DNA of 6,287 nt, taken from DSOS01 sp035286585. Its GTDB lineage: Bacteria > Chloroflexota > Anaerolineae > Anaerolineales > UBA4823. A model generated the notes under the pieces. The model searched no databases. It was not told the origin of the DNA and saw nothing but the letters and a program-made list of their open reading frames with translations. Where the stretch lies: positions 1-6,287 of the forward strand of contig DATEDC010000088.1 in NCBI GenBank assembly GCA_035286585.1, in the 5' to 3' direction. Of this stretch, positions 1 to 4,920 are shown one piece after another; position 1 is the first letter of the stretch; each line of letters starts with the position of its first letter. Made by a program: the position numbers and the translations under genes.

Positions 1-602
1 ACGGCCGTCTTCAGGTTATCATACGTCAGCCTTCGGGGTATACCACCCAGAAAGCGAAACGCCTGGTTGTGCCCCTCGAAAAACGCTTCTTGTTTCTGGA
101 ACGGAAAAGCCATCACAAAACGCGCTTTCGAGTAGTTCAACCGCAGGGTGAAAAACTGCACCGTCACCCGCTCCCCTGCCAGGATTACATCTGCCTCGCC
201 CCAGTCCACCTGGCCATCTTGTCCAGGATCGAACTCCAGCGGGATATACTTCTCTTTGTATTCGTCTTTCCGCCGTTCCCGGCTGACGTAGTTGTGCACC
301 GCTCCTTCGCTGCCGCTATACCCCTCGCTGCGCAGTATCTCGAAGATCCGGTGCGCAGTATAGCGCTGCTTCCGCTTCTGCTTTTTGCTCTCTTTCAGTA
401 GCTCGCTTATTCGTTGTTTGTAAGGTCCAATCACCGGTGCTTCGCGCGGTTGTGCCAGCGTGTAGGGCATCGGTGCCGCATCTACAATTGCCTTGCGGAT
501 CGTTTCTCGATCATAGCCCAGCATCCGATGGATTGCCCGGATGCTCAGCTTGTCTACAAAATAGGCTCGTCTTATCCTTTCGTAGTCTTCCACCGTTCTC
601 AT
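1..602 (-). CDS. istA: IS21-family transposase IstA, N-terminal 200 residues (runs off left edge)
   Basis: This is the DDE transposase of an IS21-type insertion sequence, which cuts and joins the element ends and works with the ATPase IstB. Read from ATG at 602, the frame stays open to base 1. Residues 4-14 (VEDYERIRRAY) and the helix-turn-helix at about 18-41 are typical of the IstA DNA-binding start. The catalytic domain opens at D133 in VDWGEA (first acidic residue), and the second acidic residue is D195 in TYDNLKTA, the usual IS21 signature. The final Glu and the C-terminus lie off the window, as does istB, which normally follows on the same strand. The start is supported by GGAGG eight bases before the ATG, with a second AGGAG abutting it. 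No frameshift or stop is seen in the visible part, so the element may be intact. Family assignment is confident; activity cannot be judged. Confidence 0.93.
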   Translation of the reverse strand, partial: MRTVEDYERIRRAYFVDKLSIRAIHRMLGYDRETIRKAIVDAAPMPYTLAQPREAPVIGPYKQRISELLKESKKQKRKQRYTAHRIFEILRSEGYSGSEGAVHNYVSRERRKDEYKEKYIPLEFDPGQDGQVDWGEADVILAGERVTVQFFTLRLNYSKARFVMAFPFQKQEAFFEGHNQAFRFLGGIPRRLTYDNLKTA

Positions 603-710
603 CTCCTTTTCCTCCAGGTTCGTTATATTACCCGGAGATTGGGCTTCGGTGGACGGTTTTTCAATGTTAAAATTCAGCCAGGGTGGTCGGTTTTTATTTT
701 ACAAAACACA
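603..710 (-). mobile_element. Outer terminal region of the IS21-like element with multiple terminal repeats
   Basis: This non-coding stretch precedes istA and forms one end of the insertion sequence. On the plus strand GGTGGACGGTTTTT (648-661) recurs as GGTGGTCGGTTTTT (682-695), 13 of 14 bases identical and 34 bp apart. IS21 elements are known to carry several short direct repeats at each end as transposase binding sites. The exact tip is uncertain. Reading the minus strand, TG dinucleotides in the TGTGTTTTG stretch put it at 708 or 710. The other end is off the window, so the target duplication cannot be checked. Coding sequence of a different character begins immediately beyond. Confidence 0.72.
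648..695. repeat. Paired 14-bp direct repeats inside the IS21 end
   Basis: Two copies of GGTGGwCGGTTTTT occupy 648-661 and 682-695 and differ at one base. Their spacing and position just upstream of istA fit the L1/L2 transposase-binding repeats of IS21-type elements. The spacer between them is AT-rich. Confidence 0.7.
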
Positions 711-1329
711 CTGGGGAACACTGGACAAGGTAGCCAATGCGGTAAACCTTTGTATGGACTGCAACCGAAGTGATGCGTACATACAAGGACAGCAGGCAGG
801 TCGAGTTGCCAGCACGGTGGTATCTTCAACTGAAGCCGTGCTTGGAACGGCTGCTGCGGCAGAAGGTCTGGCAGCAATGGGGCCAACCGCAGGAGGAGGG
901 TTATTATGTGGAGCAGTGACCGCTGGAGGCTGTTTGGTAGTTGCTGGTGTTGGCCTAACAGTTGAAGGTGCCATGGTTGTGGGGGGAGTAGCAGTAGCCG
1001 GGCATGGGATTGCAACTGCAGCTTATATGAAGGGCAATCCAATTGAGGGGCATCATCCTTGGCCGGTATATCTACTTGGACCTAAGAAACAACAACTTTA
1101 TGGTTTGACTCCTGAGCTACATCGTGAGTATCATTCTCAATTGGATCAAATTCTTAGCAGACAATTAGGCAAGGACTATTACACGCAGATGATAAATTCG
1201 CCATCCAGGTTATATGAAATTCTTGAGACGATTCGAAGATTTAACAAATATTTTGATCAAACGTATGGTACGCATACTTTTGAAGCTCTCGAGGATGTTC
1301 TCAGAATCGAAAGGCTTCTGCCCAAGTAA
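649..1329 (+). CDS. C-terminal fragment of a polymorphic toxin (pre-toxin plus HNH/EndoVII-like nuclease domain), 5' end replaced by IS sequence
   Basis: The open frame begins with GTG at 649, but codons 1-20 lie inside the IS end; host-derived coding starts near residue 21. No good ribosome-binding site precedes the GTG, so the original gene probably started far upstream and was cut by the insertion. Residues about 40-130 are a Gly/Ala/Val-rich hydrophobic stretch, as seen in pre-toxin regions of Rhs/YD-repeat and other polymorphic toxins. The last ~95 residues carry GHHPWP (H135, H136), LLGP, and HREYH (H158, H162). This HH...H-x3-H pattern resembles toxin nucleases of the HNH/Endonuclease VII superfamily, such as the GHH types, which cleave DNA or RNA of rival cells. 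The nuclease call rests on motif resemblance only. The region is much AT-richer than the genes to the right, suggesting transfer. The small protein starting ~20 bp downstream fits an immunity partner. With its delivery part lost, the toxin is likely a remnant. Confidence 0.68.
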   Translation: MDGFSMLKFSQGGRFLFYKTHWGTLDKVANAVNLCMDCNRSDAYIQGQQAGRVASTVVSSTEAVLGTAAAAEGLAAMGPTAGGGLLCGAVTAGGCLVVAGVGLTVEGAMVVGGVAVAGHGIATAAYMKGNPIEGHHPWPVYLLGPKKQQLYGLTPELHREYHSQLDQILSRQLGKDYYTQMINSPSRLYEILETIRRFNKYFDQTYGTHTFEALEDVLRIERLLPK

Positions 1330-1350
1330 TCAACGTTACGGCAAAATTTG

Positions 1351-1890
1351 ATGAGATGCGAAATGAGCGAACACAAGCAAGCCTACGATCTTACCTTGGC
1401 CGATTTACATGAGTATCCGGTTTGGGAGTATATATTAGAGGATATTGGTCTTCCAGGACAAAATGAGAGAACCGTAAGACCTTATAAGGATTCCTTTCCT
1501 CTCGATCCAAGCCGTGCATTCGTCATCGTTAGAACAGTATTTAACCTTGCTAACGGGAGACAGATGATAGGTTTCATTAAGCCGGTTACGGACAAGCAGC
1601 CTCGGCTTATGGAGCCATTAATACCTGTAGACCACTTTCCAGTAATTGTTACGGATACCGGTCAGGTTGTTTTCTGCTATGGCAAATCAAGGCCCGATCC
1701 TGAGGAAATTGCTCAAAATTATGAATTATTAGGATGTACTCCTAAGTATGTATTCCCTATCACTTATAAATCTGACGTCGAAGTTATCGATAGCATTCTT
1801 GAAGGGTCTATAAATGGTTTTATGTATTTTGATGAGGATCAACAAGATCTATTTCACCTAAAGCCTTCTGACATAAAAGTGATTATTTAA
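1351..1890 (+). CDS. Putative immunity protein of the upstream toxin (family not recognised)
   Basis: I do not recognise a named family. The 179-residue product is acidic, has no signal peptide or membrane segment, and looks like a compact cytosolic protein. It opens with YDLTLADLHEYPVWEYILED and GQNERTVRPY. It then has alternating hydrophobic strands (AFVIVRTVFNLANGRQMIGF; HFPVIVTDTGQVVFCYG) and a C-terminal segment (FPITYKSDV, GFMYFDEDQQDLFHL). Its role is inferred from position: it lies 21 bp after the toxin stop, on the same strand, at the usual place and size for immunity genes, and shares the toxin's low GC. Three in-frame starts are possible: TTG 1348, ATG 1351 and ATG 1363 (MSEHKQ). 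None has a clear Shine-Dalgarno, so translation may depend on coupling to the toxin gene. The reading frame is intact. With the toxin gene cut by the IS, its transcription may now rely on readthrough. Confidence 0.65.
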   Translation: MRCEMSEHKQAYDLTLADLHEYPVWEYILEDIGLPGQNERTVRPYKDSFPLDPSRAFVIVRTVFNLANGRQMIGFIKPVTDKQPRLMEPLIPVDHFPVIVTDTGQVVFCYGKSRPDPEEIAQNYELLGCTPKYVFPITYKSDVEVIDSILEGSINGFMYFDEDQQDLFHLKPSDIKVII

Positions 1891-1915
1891 AGGAGAGTTT
1901 ATCGCCTCTTCTCTA

Positions 1916-1966
1916 TTGCCAGGGCAAAAGGAAAAGAGCAGAGGGGGGAACCCTCTGCCCTGGCAA
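1916..1966. repeat. Nested inverted repeat (11-bp outer arms, 8-bp inner stem) after the immunity gene
   Basis: TTGCCAGGGCA (1916-1926) is the exact reverse complement of TGCCCTGGCAA (1956-1966). Inside it, GCAGAGGG (1938-1945) pairs with CCCTCTGC (1951-1958) around the loop GGGAA. The two stems compete for three bases (1956-1958), but a combined fold is possible with outer TTGCCAGG/CCTGGCAA and a 14-base one-sided bulge. It starts 26 bp after the immunity stop codon, where a terminator is expected. No T-tract follows on either strand, so it is not a standard intrinsic terminator. Confidence 0.6.
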
Positions 1967-2077
1967 CGGAGTTAGTGGGTGCTCTGGTCTATCTCTAGCG
2001 TTGACCCACACTTCACACCTGTCTTTCCAATCGAATACTTATCGGTAATAAGGTATCTTATTTCATAACTGCTTTAA

Positions 2078-2093
2078 TCTTCCAGCTGGAAGA
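2078..2093. repeat. 16-bp perfect palindrome, operator-like
   Basis: TCTTCCAGCTGGAAGA reads identically on both strands. It overlaps the last base of a TTTAAT hexamer (2073-2078) that could be a weak -10, though no good -35 precedes that. A dimeric regulator site is the obvious idea; which regulator is unknown. Confidence 0.4.
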
Positions 2094-2142
2094 AGCTCAA
2101 AGCACCTTTCATGTAATTGCTCTCAAAACCATAGCCACCCGG

Positions 2143-2172
2143 TTGAAAATCGGTCTACATTCCTGCTATCGT
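2143..2172 (+). promoter_or_regulatory. Candidate sigma-70 promoter with extended -10
   Basis: TTGAAA (2143-2148) is followed after 18 bp by TATCGT (2167-2172), which is preceded by TGC, giving an extended -10 form. Transcription would begin near 2179 and could serve the upstream start ATG 2198, which has AGGGGGG at 2185-2191. The -10 matches consensus at only four of six positions. Confidence 0.35.
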
Positions 2173-2252
2173 TAGCACACTTCCAGGGGGGAAAGCGATG
2201 GGAGTCGAACGGGATAGACCAAAAATCCCCGGCTGGGCGCCTCGCGAACGCA

Positions 2253-2283
2253 TTGGCGCTTCAATGAACACTGGTGATACAAT
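2253..2283 (+). promoter_or_regulatory. Candidate extended -10 promoter placing the start site next to ATG 2291
   Basis: TGATACAAT (2275-2283) is an extended -10 with five of six matches in TACAAT. TTGGCG (2253-2258) lies 19 bp upstream as a possible -35. The predicted start of transcription, about 2290, falls directly before ATG 2291, so the message for the C39 protein may be leaderless. That would explain the lack of a Shine-Dalgarno before this ATG. Confidence 0.4.
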
Positions 2284-2290
2284 ACCGCCC

Positions 2291-3544
2291 ATGCGCAAGC
2301 CGAAGCTGAGAAATGCAGCCTTGATTCTTATCGGTCTAATCATCGCTGCGCTCGCGCTCTACCAGGTCCCGGCGGTGGAGCGGCGGGTGAGCTGGCAGGT
2401 GGAGGTCGCCATGGCGTACGTGCGCGGGGTGATCGACCCGGTGGGCGGGGTGCCCACAGCGAAACCAACCGCCGCCAACCCCAACGCGCCCGTCAACCCG
2501 GCGACGCCGACCCCCTCGCCCGCCCCGACCTCAACGCCGCTGACCCCCGCGCCAACGGCCACATCGGCGCCTTCGCCCACGCCCATCCCGGCGGCGGTCT
2601 CCCTGCCGGCGCCGGCCTGGGAGAAGCAGGATATCAACAACTGCGGACCTGCCAGCCTGGCGATGTACCTGCGCTTCTACGGCTGGGAGGGCGACCAGCT
2701 CACGATCGCCGAGCTGCTCAAGCCGCAGCGCGAGGACCGCAACGTGAACGTGGAAGAGCTGGTCTATTACGTGCGCACCCGCGCCGGCTGGCTGAACGCC
2801 GAATACCGCGTCGGCGGGGATATCCCCCTGCTCAAGCGCCTGCTGGCGGCGGGCATACCGGTGCTGATCGAGGAGAGTTTTTACTTCGAGGAGCCCTTCT
2901 GGCCGAACGACGACCTGTGGGCGGCCCATTACAACCTGCTGACCGGCTACAATGACGATGCGCAGACCTTCACCGGGCAGGACAGCTTCCATGGCCCGGA
3001 CCAGGTCATCTCCTACCAGACCCTGGATGAATACTGGCAGGTCTTCAACCGGGTGTACATCCTGGTCTACCCGCCCGCCCTGCAGGAGAGGGTGGCATCG
3101 GTCCTGGGCGAGCATTGGGACGTGGCAGCCAACCGCAGAGGCGCCCTGGAGACCGCCCAGGCCGAGATCGACGCCGACCAGGCGGATCCCTTCGCCTGGT
3201 TCAACCTGGGGACGAACCTGGTGTATTTCGAGCGCTGGGGGGAAGCCGCCAACGCCTTCGACCGCGCTCGCGAGCTGGGCCTGCCGCAGCGCATGCTGCG
3301 CTACCAGTTCACCCCCTTCTTCGCTTATTTTCACACCCGGCGCATCGAGGACCTGCTTGCTCTGAGCGAATATGCGCTCCAGATCACGCCGAATGCCGAG
3401 GAAGCCCTGCTCTGGCGCGGCTGGGCGCTCTACCGGGATGGGGATACGCCCGGGGCGACCGCCGACTTCCAGCAGGCGCTCAGGGAAAACCCCAACTACA
3501 GCGACGCGCAGTACGCCCTGGATTTCGTCCGCCAGAACCCGTAG
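2291..3544 (+). CDS. Membrane-anchored C39-like cysteine peptidase with C-terminal TPR repeats
   Basis: The 417-residue product begins MRKPKLR and then has a hydrophobic signal anchor at about residues 7-26. A low-complexity Pro/Thr/Ala linker (about 53-108) follows, so the rest should lie outside the membrane. The papain-like C39 domain spans about 109-265: Q113 (oxyanion hole), C118 in NCGPAS (nucleophile), H213 in AAHYNLLTGY, and D231 in GQDSF, the full expected set. The C-terminal ~120 residues form about three TPR units (299-332, 333-366, 370-403), usually a protein-binding scaffold. C39 domains typically cleave after double glycine in leader peptides, but the substrate here is unknown and no ABC transporter is fused or adjacent. 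I chose ATG 2291 because it places the basic residues directly before the anchor and sits 7 bases after an extended -10. ATG 2198 (448 residues), with a G-rich tract upstream, is the alternative. The gene stands alone and converges with the patatin gene. Confidence 0.85.
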   Translation: MRKPKLRNAALILIGLIIAALALYQVPAVERRVSWQVEVAMAYVRGVIDPVGGVPTAKPTAANPNAPVNPATPTPSPAPTSTPLTPAPTATSAPSPTPIPAAVSLPAPAWEKQDINNCGPASLAMYLRFYGWEGDQLTIAELLKPQREDRNVNVEELVYYVRTRAGWLNAEYRVGGDIPLLKRLLAAGIPVLIEESFYFEEPFWPNDDLWAAHYNLLTGYNDDAQTFTGQDSFHGPDQVISYQTLDEYWQVFNRVYILVYPPALQERVASVLGEHWDVAANRRGALETAQAEIDADQADPFAWFNLGTNLVYFERWGEAANAFDRARELGLPQRMLRYQFTPFFAYFHTRRIEDLLALSEYALQITPNAEEALLWRGWALYRDGDTPGATADFQQALRENPNYSDAQYALDFVRQNP

Positions 3545-3625
3545 CCGCGTTCCGCGACCTCCAGCCGGGCGCCCGGGCGATCACCTCGCCACTTCCCGGC
3601 TTCGTCGTGAGCTCAGCCGAACGGC
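3545..3625. other. Convergent gap between C39 and patatin genes
   Basis: This 81-bp GC-rich gap separates two converging genes. It holds a 12-bp palindrome, CCGGGCGCCCGG (3565-3576), which could fold only into a tiny four-pair stem and has no T-tract on either strand. No intrinsic terminator is apparent for either gene. Confidence 0.5.
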
Positions 3626-4534
3626 TTATGCTCCCGCACCCCAACGCTTGACCCCCTCCAGCACCTGGCGGGCGCGCTCCGTTCCCGCCCGGAGCGATTT
3701 CTGCACCACCGGTTGGGAGAAATCCAGGGTGTCGCCCAGGGGGTGCAACGGCTCGATAAGTTTATAATCGTAATACTTGAGCGGCCTGCCGCTGGTCGGG
3801 TGGTGCAGGGTGACGCCGTGCTTCTCGACCTGCTTGACCAGGTGGTTGATGCGCACGAACTCGCGCACGTCGCTCGTGAACAGCTCGTTCAGCATGATAT
3901 CCAGGGTGCGCAACCCGATCTTGACGATATTTTCAGGCGGTTCCGGCAGCGGGTCGGCTGCCTGCGGGCTGCAGTTGATGATCACCACCTCGTCCGGCTC
4001 GGCGTCCAGCACGTCGCCGATCGGGCTGATGTTGCGCACGCCGCCATCCACCATGCTTTTATGCTGCGCGGAGACGTCCACCGGCGTCCAGATGATCGGC
4101 ATCACGGTCGAAGCCAGGATCGCCTGCGCCAGGTTGGGGTCGTCGCCGCGGAACTCCACGTACTCGCCGGACAGCAGCGAGACCGCCCCGATGCGCAGGT
4201 CGGTCTGGATCTTGTCCAACTCCAGCTCCTGGAGCAGCATTCTTTTGAGCGGCTCGTTGCCGTAAAAGGATTTTGCCCCGAACAGGATCTTGAGCGTGGA
4301 GATCACGTTGAAGCCGCCGGTGTACACCTGGTCGTTTGAGATGGTATTCCACAGCTCGAACAGGCGGTCGTACTTCTTCATCGCCAGCATTGCGCCGTTC
4401 AGCGCGCCCACCGAGACTCCAGCGATGAGATCCCAGTTATAGCCTTTGACCTCGCGAGCGTATTTCTCCGCGCCGCACTGGAAGGCGCCCTTGGCGCCGC
4501 CTCCGCTGAGAACCAGAGCAACTTTTTTCGGCAT
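3626..4534 (-). CDS. Patatin-like phospholipase
   Basis: This 302-residue hydrolase of the bacterial patatin family uses a Ser-Asp dyad to release fatty acids from phospholipids or other acyl esters. Motifs appear in the right order: the oxyanion-hole loop SGGGAKG (10-16), the nucleophile elbow GVSVG with S41, and the DGG motif with D163. All key residues are present, so it should be active. There is no signal peptide or membrane segment, which implies cytosolic or inner-leaflet action. The length fits the small stand-alone family rather than the larger outer-membrane (PlpD-like) forms. The start ATG at 4534 is preceded by AGGAGGT (4544-4538) with a short 3-base gap, and the protein begins directly at the first strand (MPKKVALVLSGGG). 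It is divergent from the GH13 gene and convergent with the C39 gene, so it is probably monocistronic. The natural substrate cannot be read from sequence. Confidence 0.93.
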   Translation of the reverse strand: MPKKVALVLSGGGAKGAFQCGAEKYAREVKGYNWDLIAGVSVGALNGAMLAMKKYDRLFELWNTISNDQVYTGGFNVISTLKILFGAKSFYGNEPLKRMLLQELELDKIQTDLRIGAVSLLSGEYVEFRGDDPNLAQAILASTVMPIIWTPVDVSAQHKSMVDGGVRNISPIGDVLDAEPDEVVIINCSPQAADPLPEPPENIVKIGLRTLDIMLNELFTSDVREFVRINHLVKQVEKHGVTLHHPTSGRPLKYYDYKLIEPLHPLGDTLDFSQPVVQKSLRAGTERARQVLEGVKRWGAGA

Positions 4535-4581
4535 AATACCTCCTGTGGGTATTCAATTGCCCGCTGAGCAGAATCGAGCCA

Positions 4582-4590
4582 ATCATACCA
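4582..4590 (-). promoter_or_regulatory. Extended -10 element, likely patatin gene promoter
   Basis: Read on the minus strand, TGG-TATGAT is an extended -10 with five of six consensus matches. Transcription would start near 4575, leaving a ~40-base leader before ATG 4534. The -35 region is poor (TGATCA at an 18-bp spacing), as is often tolerated with an extended -10. Confidence 0.45.
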
Positions 4591-4627
4591 CCGATGGATA
4601 TTTTTTGATCATTTGTAAGAAAAAAAC

Positions 4628-4657
4628 CTGGCAAATTGGACATTTATAGTCTATAAT
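4628..4657 (+). promoter_or_regulatory. Candidate plus-strand promoter with perfect TATAAT
   Basis: TATAAT (4652-4657) lies 18 bp after CTGGCA (4628-4633, four of six matches to TTGACA). Predicted transcription starts near 4664, exactly at the foot of the first hairpin of the proposed small RNA. The -10 overlaps a 13-bp palindrome, TTATAGTCTATAA (4644-4656), which could be an operator or chance AT symmetry. Confidence 0.45.
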
Positions 4658-4663
4658 ATGCAT

Positions 4664-4716
4664 GGCGCTTGGGCGAGTGCCATTCAGGGCGAGCCAGACG
4701 GCTTGCCTTTTGTCTT
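4664..4716 (+). ncRNA. Candidate ~52-nt small RNA with two tandem hairpins
   Basis: Hairpin 1 is GGCGCTT-GGGC-GAGTGCC (4664-4681), seven pairs including two G-U. A six-base linker ATTCAG follows, then hairpin 2, GGCGAGCC-AGAC-GGCTTGCC (4688-4707), eight pairs with one G-U, and a T-rich tail (4708-4716). A TATAAT box ends seven bases before 4664. No plus-strand gene lies upstream for over 1 kb, so the terminator has no obvious protein-coding client. This is a structural inference with no known RNA family recognised. It could also be an attenuated leader of the GH13 gene. Confidence 0.4.
4688..4716 (+). terminator. Rho-independent terminator, plus strand
   Basis: An 8-bp GC-rich stem (GGCGAGCC with GGCTTGCC, one G-U pair) closes a four-base loop AGAC and is followed directly by TTTTGTCTT. 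The opposite strand has no T-run after the stem, so it acts rightward. It lies just before the GH13 promoter and would insulate it, or would end the short transcript from the 4652 promoter. Confidence 0.6.
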
Positions 4717-4729
4717 AAGTTAAACCTCA

Positions 4730-4758
4730 TTGACATTTTACCGGTTTCTCTCTATACT
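4730..4758 (+). promoter_or_regulatory. Strong sigma-70 promoter of the amylopullulanase gene
   Basis: TTGACA (4730-4735) is a perfect -35. It is separated by the ideal 17 bp from TATACT (4753-4758), five of six matches. Transcription would begin near 4765, giving a ~155-nt leader before ATG 4921. Confidence 0.8.
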
Positions 4759-4784
4759 CAAGTTGCTGCTACAGGAGAAATCCA

Positions 4785-4821
4785 GTGGGGTATCGCTCTC
4801 CCCTACGCTACCCTACCCCAC
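4785..4821 (+). promoter_or_regulatory. Hairpin in the leader of the amylopullulanase transcript
   Basis: GTGGGGTA (4785-4792) is the exact reverse complement of TACCCCAC (4814-4821), with a C-rich 21-base loop. It sits about 20 bases after the predicted transcription start. No T-run follows, so it is not a terminator; it could protect the 5' end or bind a regulator. No riboswitch class is recognised. Confidence 0.35.
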
Positions 4822-4920
4822 CCTCTTAGAGTCGCGATCACCCGGAGTTCCAGGGGAAAAATCTCAAAATCAACCCACCCTTTTATAAGCCCTGAATTGA
4901 TCTTCACAAGGAGGTCAGAA

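Larger units (their letters stand above)
1891..2290. other. Gene-free spacer between immunity gene and C39 peptidase gene
   Basis: No coding region or RNA gene is convincing here. The stretch contains the nested inverted repeat at 1916-1966, the 16-bp palindrome at 2078-2093, and two promoter candidates near 2143-2172 and 2253-2283. It also marks the change from AT-rich, probably acquired DNA on the left to GC-rich DNA on the right. A frame from ATG 2198 runs into the next gene and is discussed there. Confidence 0.6.

Noticed and set aside
69..773. Plus-strand open frames across the IS region
   Set aside because: They lie opposite or across the istA reading frame and IS end, have no ribosome-binding sites, and show no recognisable protein features.
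2001..2029. TTGACC as a -35 for a promoter in the spacer
   Set aside because: No acceptable -10 occurs at a 16-19 bp spacing.
2203..2216. GTTCGACTCCCA-like stretch on the minus strand resembling a tRNA T-loop
   Set aside because: The flanking bases cannot form a five-pair T stem, and no acceptor or anticodon arm is found in the neighbourhood.
2531..3334. Long minus-strand open frame (267 codons) opposite the C39/TPR gene
   Set aside because: It is a by-product of GC-rich coding. Its product is low-complexity with no motif, whereas the plus-strand frame has a full catalytic set.
3565..3576. GC palindrome between convergent genes as a bidirectional terminator
   Set aside because: The hairpin would have only four pairs and a GCGC loop, and neither side carries a T-run.
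3713..4339. Plus-strand open frame (208 codons) opposite the patatin gene
   Set aside because: It is an antisense shadow: the minus frame carries all patatin motifs, and the plus product is Asp/Arg/Gln/Val-rich filler.
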